A stretch of 64,000 nt of DNA from Bradyrhizobium sp. CSA112 (lineage in GTDB: Bacteria; Pseudomonadota; Alphaproteobacteria; Rhizobiales; Xanthobacteraceae): assembly GCF_029051645.1 (NCBI RefSeq), contig NZ_JAACFS010000005.1, positions 1-64,000 on the forward strand, given 5' to 3'. The notes under the pieces were generated by a model. It worked only from the letters and a program-made list of their open reading frames with translations, was not told the DNA's origin and did no database searches. The stretch's first letter is position 1, and each line of letters opens with the position of its first letter. This document shows positions 1 to 9,065 of this stretch, one piece after another. The translations under genes and the position numbers were made by a program.

Positions 1-66
1 GTCCTGCACGCTCGGCGGCAGAAGCTGGACCTCGTCGATCTTCCAGGGGCGAAATTCCTTGCTCAT
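1..66 (-). CDS. Transposase, N-terminal fragment (IS1182-like)
   Basis: Only the first 22 residues are in the window, starting MSKEFRPWKIDEV and followed by LLPPS. This 'FRPW..D...LLPPS.QD' opening is typical of IS1182-family transposases, which act as DDE enzymes for cut-and-paste or copy movement of the element. The gene reads leftward off the window edge. The family call rests on this short N-terminus alone. The element is inserted in the integrase gene that follows. Confidence 0.6.
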   Translation of the reverse strand, partial: MSKEFRPWKIDEVQLLPPSVQD

Positions 67-124
67 GGCCACGCAAGGAATCAGACTCGCACCCTCTTGA
101 CCAGTCACTACTCAGACAGGCTCC
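1..124 (-). mobile_element. End of an IS1182-like insertion sequence (runs off left edge)
   Basis: The transposase start at 66 and about 58 bases in front of it lie between the window edge and the point where the integrase homology ends, near 121-125. The integrase reading frame continues without a stop into this DNA but its family likeness is lost, which is what an insertion would give. The exact IS end and target duplication cannot be fixed because the other end is outside the window. Confidence 0.55.
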
Positions 125-1498
125 TAGCTCATCGGCCTTGGGGTGAATGAACAGATACCCGCCCTTCGACTTCTCAAAGAACTCCAAGAAGCCTTCCTCG
201 ATGACTTGCCGGTGGAGCACGACATCACGCGCTTCGTCCGTCTTCACCGGTCCGGCCTCCGGCGTCACATGCAGCACCCAGAGCTTGCCCTCGCGGCGAA
301 TGTCCTCCTTGCGAATCTGAATCATTTCACCCACGCGGCCACCCGTGAAAGCACACAGCCACGGCACCCAACGCTTGGCCGCCGCCAGCTTCGGGGCTTC
401 TCTGCCGGGCACGAACTCGCGGGAATGCTTCAGGATGGCGATAGCCTCGGAATCATAGAACCCTTTGGACCGGAGCTTGCGCGACTTGCCGACCTTTATG
501 GTGATCCCTTCGGCCGGATTACTAGGCAGCCGACGATTGACCACCGCCCATCCAAACACTGTCTTCATGCCCGCGAGATCGCTATCCTTCACGGTCTTCG
601 GGCTGACGCCGCTTTGCACGCGATAGTCCTTGAAGCGAACGATGTCCTCGGGCGTCACTCGGCTCGCCGTGTCATGCTTCAGGAATGTCACTAGGCGGCC
701 CATCGAGTTGCGATAGCTCTCATAGGTGCTCTGCTTGCGGCCGGCTCGCTTGGCTTCCCTCCACCAATCCTCGACTAGCCCCGTTAGGGAATTCTTGGAG
801 AGGCCGCGCTTTGGCTTTTCCTTCGGTGCACCTTCGGGCGTCTGCCACTCCGGGAAGCGAGCGGCCTTGGAATCAAGCGAATAGTCTCCCCCAGCATTCC
901 TTTGGCGGCTCGCGAAGGCGTCCCGCAACGCCATCCAAAACGCGGCGAGCAGCATAACGCGTGATTCGCTGTCAACGCGACGAATGCCCTTGGTCAGCAA
1001 GAGGCGATCTACGATGGGTCCGAGCGCCTTCTCTAATTTCTTGGCCTCACCGTCACCAGCGACCCTTTCCCACATCTCCGTCACGGCCGCCCAGTGAGCT
1101 TCCTGCTCCTCGTGGCTTTCGGAATCCGGCGCCCAACCGACACCGGGCGTGTGGACCATGGCGACACTCCGGGCGCGGCTCTCACTGTCCGCCCACACGC
1201 GATAGAGTTCGCCTGCCAACGCCGTCGCCTGCCGGTGGGTCAGGTGCACCGGGGCATCGTTGCGGAGCGCCTCCCAGACGGTTTCCAGATAGGCCGCTGC
1301 GAGCGCCTGACGCGTCTTGATCTCGCTGGGCTCTGCGGTGCGGAGGGAGAATCTGACGGCCTGTGCGGCCTCGCTAGGCGTGCAGAAAACGAATTCGTCA
1401 CCGAGCGGAATCGCAAGCTCAATACCCGTCGCCTTTGCGCGAACGTCGGCCGGAATACGCTGAACGAACGACTGAAATTGAGAACCCTTCCGGCGCAT
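125..1498 (-). pseudogene. Tyrosine recombinase/integrase, 3' end cut by IS
   Basis: Read leftward from ATG 1498 there is an uninterrupted frame of about 460 codons. It begins MRRKGSQFQSFVQRIP and has the long N-terminal domain seen in DUF6538-type phage or island integrases, then a SAM-like core-binding domain (TYESYRNSMGRLVTFLKH) and the start of the catalytic domain. The box I arginine is visible in FTGGRVGEM (about residue 388) and the lysine region in PVKTDEARDVVLH. The box II H-x-x-R and the nucleophile tyrosine are missing because the IS interrupts the gene near 121-125. Without them strand cleavage is impossible, so the island can no longer excise with this enzyme. Confidence 0.8.
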
Positions 1499-1610
1499 CG
1501 GCCGAACCACCCTGAACAGCAATGTTACACCCCATTGTTACACAGTCGGGGCCAACGCAACACTCTGAAAGGGCTTAACTTCTTGGAATTTCTTCACCTC
1601 AAGAAGTTGA

Positions 1611-1627
1611 TGGTGCCCAGGAAAGGA
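1611..1627. other. att-like remnant matching a tRNA-Leu 3' end
   Basis: On the minus strand the bases around 1611-1627 read TCCTTTCCTGGGCACCA. This resembles the acceptor stem plus CCA of an alphaproteobacterial tRNA-Leu that ends CTCCTGGGCACCA (from memory). The rest of a tRNA is absent on both sides. Lying 110 bases upstream of the integrase start, it is best read as an attachment-site core left by integration into a tRNA-Leu gene. This is inference. Confidence 0.45.
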
Positions 1628-1732
1628 TAGGATCACCACCGCCGTGCGAGATTGATCTTGCTAGGCTTTTGAGCCGTCCGGTGATTTCTTGTATATCGTC
1701 CACAACTTGATTTCGCCAGAATGACTTGAGCG

Positions 1733-3196
1733 CTAGGGATGCGCCACTATGCGGTCCTTTGGAAAAGAAAGGTCTATTGTCAGGCCTGCGGGGTTCCAAT
1801 CCCACGCGATCCCGCCCCCAAATTGGCTCTGCACCGTTGCACGGGAGAGTAGCGTACCAAAGCCCTCTACCTCTGCTTGACGACCAACCGGTGGTCCTCC
1901 GCGTTCCGTCCACGTTAGCACGAATTGGTCAGTGTTTTCGGAGCACGCGATATTGATGGAGCCACTTTGGCTCGACAGTGCCCCGTACTTTGTGGCGTTT
2001 GTTGCAAACTCGTGCAATAGCAACGCAAAACCGGTCACCACGTCGCCCGCGATTGGAATGTCGGGTCCGCTGATCGTGACACGCGCCCCGTCTTTGTCGG
2101 TGCTGCCATCATAAGGCGAGAGAATCGTCCCAATCAACGTATGCAGCAGCGTTGAGTGTTGCATTCGACGAGTGCCATCGGCAGTCAGCTTCAACGTTAG
2201 GTCGTTGGCTTTCGCGAGGGACAACAAGCGGTCTCGCACCACAGTAGCGAGTTCTTCCGCTGTTTTCGCCGGTCGGGCACTCATCGTGACCACGCCGCCA
2301 GCGACAGCAAAGAGGTTCTTGATGCGATGGTCCATCTCTCGGAGGATTAGCCGCTGCTGCTCCTCTGCTCGCTTTCGAAATGAAATATCGCGGGCTATTT
2401 TCGAAGCGCCGACGATCTTGCCGTCCTTGTCTCTGATCGGCGAGATCGTCAGCGAAATGTCGATGGTGCGGCCATCCTTGCGTTGGCGAACGCTTTCGTA
2501 GTGCTCGACGCGCTCACCGCGCCGGATGCGGGCAAGAATGGTCGGCTCCTCGTCGTGACGGTCGGGAGGGATTAGCATCATGACCGACTTCCCAATCGCC
2601 TCTTTAGCGCTATAGCCAAACAGCCGCTCCGCGCCCTGATTCCAGCTTGTGATGATGCTATTGAGGTCCTTCGAAACGACCGCGTCGTCGGATGATTCGA
2701 TGATCGCGGCGATGGCTCGATAGCGCGCCTCACTCTCTCGAAGCCGCTGTTCAGCCTCCCGGCGCTCGGTGATGTCGACCAGCATGTTGACAGCGCCAAT
2801 CAAAGCCCGTGAAGCATCGAACAGGGGCGTTGGATACGGAATGAACGGTACGCGCGTGCCGTCCGGCCGTTCGGCGACCGCTTCCATGCCTCGGATAGGA
2901 CGCCGCTCCTTGAGCGCCAGCGCCATCGGACATTCGGCGTGCGGGAGCGAAGTGCCGTCCGGCCAATAGAGCTTCCATGATCCGCAAAACTCGGCGGTCC
3001 CTAGCGTCGGTCGGCATCCCCACAATTGCGCCGCCGCATCATTGTAGAAGGTGATACGGCCGGCGGCGTCCGTCATATAGAGCGCTACCGGCAGTGCCTG
3101 CAAGAGCTCGTCGGATCCCCACGCCCCTTGATCTACGTTCGGCTTCTGCAGGGAGACCAGCAGCGATTCGATGTCGTCTTGTTCGGCGATACTCAT
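1733..3196 (-). CDS. PAS-PAS HWE-family sensor histidine kinase
   Basis: A 487-residue soluble kinase with no membrane segment. Two PAS folds cover about residues 30-140 and 155-275. The second ends in the usual 'KIVGASKIARDIS' linker. The HWE dimerisation box is REMDHRIKNLF, with the phospho-accepting histidine near residue 290. The N box is HEFATNATKYGALS and the family's W-x-E is in LTWTERGG. HWE kinases sense light, redox state or stress and often feed the PhyR/NepR/EcfG general stress cascade; which signal is used here is unknown. ATG 3196 is chosen over GTG 3199. The next gene upstream is a wrecked oxidoreductase, so this kinase is probably transcribed alone. Confidence 0.9.
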   Translation of the reverse strand: MSIAEQDDIESLLVSLQKPNVDQGAWGSDELLQALPVALYMTDAAGRITFYNDAAAQLWGCRPTLGTAEFCGSWKLYWPDGTSLPHAECPMALALKERRPIRGMEAVAERPDGTRVPFIPYPTPLFDASRALIGAVNMLVDITERREAEQRLRESEARYRAIAAIIESSDDAVVSKDLNSIITSWNQGAERLFGYSAKEAIGKSVMMLIPPDRHDEEPTILARIRRGERVEHYESVRQRKDGRTIDISLTISPIRDKDGKIVGASKIARDISFRKRAEEQQRLILREMDHRIKNLFAVAGGVVTMSARPAKTAEELATVVRDRLLSLAKANDLTLKLTADGTRRMQHSTLLHTLIGTILSPYDGSTDKDGARVTISGPDIPIAGDVVTGFALLLHEFATNATKYGALSSQSGSINIACSENTDQFVLTWTERGGPPVGRQAEVEGFGTLLSRATVQSQFGGGIAWDWNPAGLTIDLSFPKDRIVAHP

Positions 3197-3228
3197 CACA
3201 CCCTCACGGCTGGAAAAACCTAACTTGC

Positions 3229-3846
3229 CTAAGCTGTGTCACAGTGGAAGCTGCCATCCTTTGTCTCGATGGCCGCGACAAGACCCCTGAGATATTTCAG
3301 AGGATGAAACGTACCCTGACGCGGATAGCGCAATACGTGCCGCTGGGCGCAATGGGCGAGGGGAACGCCGACCAGCCGACGGACAGGCGCGCCGACCTTG
3401 CGGACCGCATCCAATTCATCCTCGATGATCTTCGCATCGGTGTCGCGCGCCTGAAACAGAGAACCGTCCAGGCGTCGGAAATCGCAGTCGATGGTTTCCC
3501 GCTGCTGGATTTCCTCGATGCGGTCCACCGCTGCGGCCTGGCTCTCGTAGAACAGGCGGGATGTGTCCTCCCCGCGCAGGCCGATCATCGCGGACGTCAG
3601 ATCATCGCAGAGCGGCACCAGATGCGCAGTGGTGCGCGCCGTTATGCCGCCCGCGATCTTCCCACGATCGAGCACGATGACGCGCGAACCTCCGAGGGCG
3701 AGTTCATAGGCCGTAGAAATCCCGGCAATACCCGCGCCAATGATTACAACATTGCATTGATTGCTGCCCTGGAGCCGTGTTGCGTTTGGGGCGACCGCAA
3801 CGTCCATCCAAAGCGACTTGCTGCGCCGATCGATGAAAGGATCCAT
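3229..3846 (-). pseudogene. FAD-dependent oxidoreductase, truncated after the FAD domain
   Basis: The start at 3846 (MDPFIDRRSKSLW) leads to a Rossmann FAD-binding motif VVIIGAGIAGISTAYELA and then a DAO-type core. The frame stops after about 205 residues, at FHCDTA. Family members that I recall are around 500 residues and end in a Rieske [2Fe-2S] domain, which is missing here. The HWE kinase begins 33 bases past the stop, so the 3' half was lost by deletion. The enzyme would be inactive. Confidence 0.75.
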
Positions 3847-3946
3847 CCGAAAGCCCGATAAGTCGACAAATGATTTCTGGAGGTCAAACGGCCGATCAAG
3901 GGAGTGGTTCCTAATCAGTCCGCTGTCGTCGGCCGGCGCCGTCGAC

Positions 3947-4665
3947 TCAGTCAGGCGTCTGCATCGGCCGGCACCGCGCTTTTCTGGTCTTGTCGAAATA
4001 GACGAACACGTCGCAGCCTTGCCGCTTCCAGGACCTGATGCGGCGAGCCCATTCCGAAAGGGATCGCGGACTATAGTGGCCCTTGTAACGGACCGTGGGG
4101 CCGTGCCAGCGCCACATAGACGAAGTCCGCCGTGCGCGTCCAAGGCGCCGGCGCGTCATGATGGTCGGAAATGCATAGCGAGATGGCTTGCTGCCGGAGC
4201 AATCGCGATATCTCTGGTGAATACCAGCTTGGATGGCGGAACTCGAAACTGTAGCGGCGTTTTCTTCGAAAGAAGCTTGAAGAAGGAAGTGAGTCGGTCG
4301 GCGTCAGCCCTAAAGTTGGGCGGAAGCTGAAACAAGATCGGCCCGACTTTCTTGCCGAGTAGGGACAGGCGGTCTTCCAGCAGTTCAAGGCTGTTGACCG
4401 AATTGTCGGAAAGCCGCTTCCAATGCGTGATGAATTTGGATGCCTTCCAGGCAAAAACCAAATCGCGCCCGGTCTGATCACGCCAGCTCACCACCGCCTT
4501 CGGAGTGGGTATTCTGTAAAACACGCCGTTGAGCTCAGTCGTCGAAAACTGGCTGCTGTAATAAGGCAACTGCTCCTTGAGGGGCAGGCCATTCGGGAAG
4601 AACGGCCCGCGCCAGGAATCGTAGTGCCAGCCCGATGTACCGATCAGAACGCGCCATGAGGTCAC
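3947..4665 (-). pseudogene. DUF72 (YecE-like) protein, several frameshifts
   Basis: The first frame (4665 to about 4255) gives MTSWRVLIGTSGWHYDSWRG with FYRIPTPKAV, typical of the DUF72 TIM-barrel family. The homology then moves to a second frame (FEFRHPSWYSPEISRLL, about 4255-4095). It continues in a third (WHGPTVRYKGHYS, then SEWARRI, to 3947). At least two frameshifts separate recognisable pieces, so no full protein can be made. The function of DUF72 is unknown. Confidence 0.8.
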
Positions 4666-4812
4666 GGCTTCAAGACGACCTCGATGCAGCCGCCCTACCG
4701 TGCCATGCCAGTGCTTTCATCGTCCGGATCCTCCGCGTCGTTGATGAGAAAGACCTGGAAGCACGAGTTGTTCCTATCGCTCGGGCAAACGACGAGGAAG
4801 CGGCGCCGCTTA

Positions 4813-4838
4813 GGAACAACGGTCCCGGCAATAACGTT
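4813..4838 (+). promoter_or_regulatory. EcfG-type promoter (GGAAC-N17-CGTT)
   Basis: GGAAC at 4813-4817 and CGTT at 4835-4838, 28 bases before the ATG of the DUF892 gene. It matches the alphaproteobacterial general-stress sigma consensus. Confidence 0.7.
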
Positions 4839-4866
4839 AAGCGCGCATCCAATCAAGGAGGATGCC

Positions 4867-5382
4867 ATGGGACTATTCACAGAAGACATCAAGACAATGG
4901 ACGACCTGTTCCTGCACGGCCTGCAGGATATTTATTATGCAGAGCAACAGATCACGAAGGCGTTGCCGAAGATGATCGATAAGGCGGCCAACCGCGATCT
5001 CGTCGCGGGCCTCGAGGCGCATCTGAAAGAGACCAACAAGCAGATCGAGCGGCTGGACAAGGTGTTTCTGAAGCTCGAGCAGCAGCCGCGCAGCACCCAA
5101 TGCCCGGCCATCGATGGTCTGATTACGGAAGCCGATGAATTGACCGGCGAGGTAGCCGACAAGGCCGTGCTCGATGCGGCGATCGTCGCCGGCGCGCAGG
5201 CCGTCGAACACTACGAGATCTGCCGCTACGGCACGCTGATTGCCTGGGCCGAAAAGCTCGGTCATGACGAGGTGGTTCGCTTCCTGACCACCAACCTCAA
5301 CGAGGAAAAGGCTGCGAACACGAAGCTCAATACCATCGCGCTTCGGAAGGGCGTCAACACCAAGGCATCGAACGCTGCCTGA
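4867..5382 (+). CDS. DUF892 (YciE-like) ferritin-like protein
   Basis: 171 residues, started at ATG 4867 behind a strong AAGGAGG at 4856-4862. The family pattern is clear: 'DLFLHGLQDIYYAEQQITKALPKM' near the start, then a long helical hairpin, and VEHYEICRYGTL near residue 115. DUF892 proteins are four-helix ferritin-like bundles with a possible di-iron site, induced by stress; their biochemical activity is not settled. An EcfG-type promoter lies directly upstream. A second copy sits at 14449-14955 and a third is fused to Mn-catalase at 29839-31107. Confidence 0.9.
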   Translation: MGLFTEDIKTMDDLFLHGLQDIYYAEQQITKALPKMIDKAANRDLVAGLEAHLKETNKQIERLDKVFLKLEQQPRSTQCPAIDGLITEADELTGEVADKAVLDAAIVAGAQAVEHYEICRYGTLIAWAEKLGHDEVVRFLTTNLNEEKAANTKLNTIALRKGVNTKASNAA

Positions 5383-5455
5383 CCCGGAACTGGCAGCCAA
5401 GGCTCCGGCGAGAAATGGGGCCTTGGCAATGCCTATGGGCCAGTGGGGATACCTT

Positions 5456-6268
5456 TTACAGAAACGGCTTTCCGCCAGTGACGGCGATCGTCGCGCCGGA
5501 TACGTAGCTCGAAAGCGGATCGGCCAGCACGACATAGGCCGTGGCCAACTCAGCCGGCTGACCGGGGCGCTTGATCGGGGCCTGTTTGCCGAAGTTCTTC
5601 ACGGAGTCCTCAGGCAAGGTGGACGGGATGAGTGGCGTCCAGATCGGCCCCGGAGCAACCGCATTGGCACGAATGCCCTTCTCGGCCAGCATCTGCGCCA
5701 GTCCCGCCGTGAAATTGTGGATAGCACCCTTGGTCGTTGCATAGGCTAACAGCGTCGGGTTCGGTACATCCGAATTGATCGACGCCGTGTTGATGATGCA
5801 GCTACCCGCCTTCATGTGGCTTACCGCTGCCATGGTAAGATAAAACATCGCGTGGATGTTTACCTTGAACGTCAGTTTCCATTCCTCGTCGCTGATGTCG
5901 TCGATCGATTTGAAGCTGGCCTGATGGGCCGCGTTGTTGACGAGGATATCTACACCGCCCAGTTCCGATACGGCCTTCGCGATGACGGCGCGGCATTGAC
6001 CGGGGTCCTGGATGTCGCCGGGAAGCAAAACGGGCGTTCTGCCGGCTTCCGTCACCATCCGCTCGGTCTCCCGGGCATCGTCATGCTCGTCGAGATAGGA
6101 GATCAGAACGTCAGCTCCTTCTCGGGCGTAGGCGATGGCAACCGCGCGGCCGATCCCGCTATCGCCACCGGTGATGACGGCCTTCTTGCCGTTGAGGCGG
6201 CCGCTGCCCTTGTACGTCGTTTCGCTATGGTCGGGCACCGGATTCATCGCGGCAGTCTTGCCGGGCAT
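5456..6268 (-). CDS. SDR-family oxidoreductase (YghA-like)
   Basis: 270 residues of classical short-chain dehydrogenase. The cofactor motif is TGGDSGIGRAVA, followed by NNAAHQ, then the catalytic serine in INTASIN and the Tyr-x-x-x-Lys as YATTKGA. The N-terminal MPGKTAAMNPVPDH with YKGSGRL is typical of the YghA/glucose-ribitol dehydrogenase-like subgroup, which often sits in stress operons. The reaction is NAD(P)H-dependent reduction of a carbonyl of unknown identity. The subgroup usually has about 15 more N-terminal residues. The frame upstream carries a matching piece (PFPNQHQP) but then meets a stop, with no good start codon or ribosome site, so the first codon is uncertain. Confidence 0.88.
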   Translation of the reverse strand: MPGKTAAMNPVPDHSETTYKGSGRLNGKKAVITGGDSGIGRAVAIAYAREGADVLISYLDEHDDARETERMVTEAGRTPVLLPGDIQDPGQCRAVIAKAVSELGGVDILVNNAAHQASFKSIDDISDEEWKLTFKVNIHAMFYLTMAAVSHMKAGSCIINTASINSDVPNPTLLAYATTKGAIHNFTAGLAQMLAEKGIRANAVAPGPIWTPLIPSTLPEDSVKNFGKQAPIKRPGQPAELATAYVVLADPLSSYVSGATIAVTGGKPFL

Positions 6269-6543
6269 CGGCTGGTGTTGGTTCGGAAAAGGGAGGGCGG
6301 GGATAATGCAGCATGGCTCAGCCTGTGCTCTCTTTTATCTCAATTCTACTTAACATCCGCTTGGCAGGTTCGCTCCTGCGTTGGCGAGCCGGGCAGGCAA
6401 GGGGCGCGGGGAATGCGAGGAACGAAGTGAGGCATCGCCGATTGATATGGAAGGTTCCGTCTTAAGGATTACAAAACGACATATCTTGCACCGTGCCTTG
6501 CGCTCATGCTCCTCGGCGCGCCTGCAAAAGACCGGCATCAACT

Positions 6544-6999
6544 CCACCCTCGGCATCGCTCCGAAGACGGAAGATTTCGTGAGGCAAGTTGCCATCAGTG
6601 ACATAGTCCAGCAGGATCGCGCAGGAACGGGGCAACGCCGACCAGAAGGCGTTTGCCGGGACCATGATCAAGGATCATCAAGTGACTTCGGCTGATCTGA
6701 TGGATCATGCCGGCGAGTGGAAAACGGCACTGCCGACCAAGCTGGACAGCCTCCACCAAAGCAAGATCGACAAGCTAAAATCTCTTCATGGCGCCAAGTT
6801 CAGCTCCCGATACAATCTTGACCAGGTCAGCGGCCACAAAGATGCCGTTTCGCTGTTTGAACGGTACGCGAAAGGCGGCGACGACCCGAACCTCAAGGAA
6901 TGGGCAGAAAAGACGCTGCCGACCCTGTAGCATCATCTCGAAATGGCCCAGGAGATGGCGGCCGGAAAGCCTGTTGAAAGCACTAGATGCCGATCATAG
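6544..6999 (+). pseudogene. DUF4142 protein, frameshift and nonsense mutation
   Basis: One frame gives TLGIAPKTEDFVRQVAISD up to about 6625. The next frame continues ERGNADQKAFAGTMIKDH and the long helical body to KTLPTL. Then a TAG at 6928 replaces the expected glutamine before HHLEMAQEMA. DUF4142 proteins are periplasmic ferritin-like helical bundles usually made with a signal peptide; no signal peptide is readable here. The gene has one frameshift and one stop, so it is dead. Confidence 0.75.
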
Positions 7000-7066
7000 G
7001 ACTTGCGAGGGAGGCCGGTCCCAAGGCTCCGGTATAAACGCGGATCCGGCTCCGAGACCGAAATTC

Positions 7067-7260
7067 ATGCCAGGAATTCGCGATAGGGCACATCTGCTTG
7101 GCCGCCAAACGCGGGAGGAGGTTGCGCAGGCAATCGTCTGGCTGCTGTCGGACGCATCCTCGCAGGTCACTCATCGATATAGCAGGTGCGGCCGCTGATG
7201 GCGGCGGGCGTAGGCTCTGGTCGCTACAAGGCTTGCGCGAGCGCATGGACGAAGAGAGAC
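7067..7260 (+). pseudogene. C-terminal scrap of an SDR dehydrogenase
   Basis: TREEVAQAIVWLLSDASSQVT in one frame is followed by SLIDIAGA in another. This is the usual C-terminal end of short-chain dehydrogenases (…EVA.AV.WL.SD.AS.VTG…DVAGG). Nothing of the cofactor domain remains nearby. Confidence 0.55.
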
Positions 7261-7368
7261 CGGGCCTCCAGCGAATTTATGGCGGTGAAAAGCCGGCCGC
7301 AAAGATGGCGCCCAAGAAAGTCCAAGGGCGTGCGGGCCGAGAAGAAGGTAGGCGCTAGAAATGCCAGC

Positions 7369-7600
7369 ATGCCAAGATACTTTTTCCGTGTGTACCACGA
7401 CCGACCTGAGCCGGACGAGGAGGGAGAAGAACTGGCCGGATGCGCAAGCCGCGTGGCGCGAGGCAACGGTGACGGTGGGGCAGATCATTCAGGACCTCGA
7501 TGGGAGGTTGCGTCCCGGCAAGGATTAGCGACTGGAAGTGACCGACGAATTCGCGAACCGGCTGTACGTCATCCACCTCTACGCCGAAAAACCAAAGTGA
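7369..7600 (+). pseudogene. DUF6894-type protein, frameshift and stop
   Basis: ATG 7369 gives MPRYFFRVYHDRPEPDEEGEEL. A frameshift near 7435 leads to PDAQAAWREATVTVGQIIQD, then a TAG stop after RPGKD, then RLEVTDEFANRLYVIHLYAE up to the TGA at 7600. The PRYFF opening and the D/E-rich turn are typical of the DUF6894 family of about 80 residues. Other broken relatives are at 23038-23269 and 28944-29190. Confidence 0.7.
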
Positions 7601-7634
7601 TGGCTTGGGCGAATGCTGAAGGCTGAACGGCCGG

Positions 7635-7838
7635 CTATTTCGGGCTGCGCAATTCCGGGGATGCCAGCCACCGGTCTATCGCGGCTGCAGCATCACTGGA
7701 GACCGCTGTCTGTATCAGACGGTCGCGTTCCTGGCCCGGCGGTAAGCCGTCGGCTTTTGCGCGCGCGAGAGACGCGACTTGTTTCAAGCGTTCCTGAAGC
7801 GAAAGGACCGGGCGGCTGCGGTTGCGCTTTTTCTTCAT
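7635..7838 (-). CDS. Small basic coiled-coil protein ('WLxSPxL' family)
   Basis: 67 residues from ATG 7838 with AGGAG seven bases upstream. It starts KKKRNRSR, then a helical stretch LQERLKQVASLARAKAD and the closing pattern DRWLASPELRSPK. The same architecture (basic start, amphipathic helix, WL-S-P-[GE]-L near the end) recurs at 29225, 31437 and 34571. Function unknown. It is divergent to the Crp/Fnr gene and shares its 125-base upstream region. Confidence 0.7.
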   Translation of the reverse strand: MKKKRNRSRPVLSLQERLKQVASLARAKADGLPPGQERDRLIQTAVSSDAAAAIDRWLASPELRSPK

Positions 7839-7901
7839 GTTAGATCTCCTGCGAGATCTGAACTTTCCACATCGCAGCGGCCTCATCCTTAACCTTTGTT
7901 G

Positions 7902-7926
7902 GGAACCGCGCCCTTCCGCGCCCGTT
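7902..7926 (+). promoter_or_regulatory. EcfG-type promoter (GGAAC-N16-CGTT)
   Basis: GGAAC at 7902 and CGTT at 7923, 36 bases before the TTG start of the Crp/Fnr gene. Confidence 0.7.
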
Positions 7927-7962
7927 TTTCCAGAGAAAGTGTACCGCGAAGGAGAATCTTGT

Positions 7963-8694
7963 TTGGATAAAGAATCGATCGTCGCGACCCTGTTACGGCG
8001 GCTTGATGCGGTCACGGGGCTCGATGAGGCGGACATCGCCGCCATCCGCGCGCTTCCGATTGTCGTTCGTCCGTGGGAGGCCGGACGAGCCATCGTTTCC
8101 GACGGCGACCGCCCGACGGAATGCTGTCTGGTGATCGAGGGATTCTGCGTGCGCTCCAAAACGATAATGAACGGCCAGCGGCAAATTCTTTCCATTCATA
8201 TCTCCGGGGACATCCCCGACCTTCAGAGCCTATATCTGCACCGCATGGACCACGATCTCATCAGCTTGGTCCCGTCCAGGTTGGGCTTTATCAGTCACGC
8301 CGCGCTGCGGGCTATGACGCGCAGGAATCCGAACATCACCGAGGTGCTCTGGCGCGACACACTGATCGATGCCGCGATGTTCCGGGAATGGATTGTCAAT
8401 GTTGGGCAACGGCCGGCCGCAAGCCGGCTTGCTCACATCGTCGTTGAGTTGCGCAGACGTCTCGCCATCACGGGCTACACGGAATCAGGCGCGTTCGAGA
8501 TGCCTCTCACGCAGGAGCAGATTGGCGAGACGCTGGGCATAACGCCAGTGCACGCCAACCGAATCATCAAACAACTGCGCGATGAGAACATCCTCGATAT
8601 CAACAGGGGCCGGGTGAGGGTGCTCAACGAAACTAGGCTTGCGGAACTGGCGCAATTCGACGACCGCTATCTTCACCAAAGTCCGTCCCTATGA
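7963..8694 (+). CDS. Crp/Fnr-family transcription regulator
   Basis: 243 residues. The start is TTG 7963 because AAGGAG lies eight bases upstream and this gives the family's usual length; the frame stays open further up. The cyclic-nucleotide-type beta-roll covers about residues 20-140 (VVRPWEAGRAIVSDGDRPTE). The winged helix-turn-helix is about 175-225, with LTQEQIGETLGITPVHANR as the recognition unit. No cysteine cluster of the Fnr type is present, so the effector is unknown. An EcfG-type promoter upstream suggests that the regulator is itself part of the general stress response. A broken relative is at 23359-23840. Confidence 0.9.
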   Translation: MDKESIVATLLRRLDAVTGLDEADIAAIRALPIVVRPWEAGRAIVSDGDRPTECCLVIEGFCVRSKTIMNGQRQILSIHISGDIPDLQSLYLHRMDHDLISLVPSRLGFISHAALRAMTRRNPNITEVLWRDTLIDAAMFREWIVNVGQRPAASRLAHIVVELRRRLAITGYTESGAFEMPLTQEQIGETLGITPVHANRIIKQLRDENILDINRGRVRVLNETRLAELAQFDDRYLHQSPSL

Positions 8695-8755
8695 GGGGGA
8701 CGCAACGAATCCTTTTTCTAAGGAAGTCGTGTAGCCGAAGTAGTAGCGCTTTTCC

Positions 8756-8961
8756 ATGCGCAGCTCCCCGGGAGCGATCGGCAGACGCTGGACGGATCAA
8801 GATATCGACGATCTAAAGCGCATGGCCAGTACTATTCCGCACCGCAGATTGCCGAACTGACCAATCGGACCGTCGGCGGCGTCGTATTCAAAGCCTATCA
8901 ACTGGGGCTTTCCTTGCGATCCAACCGACACGCAAGAGAGCAGGCTGCCGTCGCGGAATAG
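8756..8961 (+). pseudogene. Small DNA-binding-like protein, one frameshift
   Basis: ATG 8756 gives MRSSPGAIGRRWTDQDIDDL; after RMA the frame slips to QYYSAPQIAELTNRTVGGVV, then FKAYQLGLSLRSNR and a stop at 8961. The W-T-x-x-D/E plus 'A.LTNRTVG.V..KA..LGLSLR' pattern resembles a GcrA/Myb-like helix-turn-helix. A related broken gene is at 52735. Confidence 0.65.
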
Positions 8962-9065
8962 GGAAGCCCACAGACCATCGGGAATGCTCGGTTTGTCCGA
9001 TATGGACATACGCGACGCCAAAAAAACGGACTGCCTACCGGCAGCGCGCCGGAGAAACGTGCCGT

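Noticed and set aside
143..694. 183-codon open frame on the plus strand
   Set aside because: It is the mirror of the integrase frame, which shows clear recombinase motifs on the minus strand.
1599..1700. Possible tRNA-Leu gene
   Set aside because: Only the last 17 bases match; there is no anticodon arm or D arm on either side.
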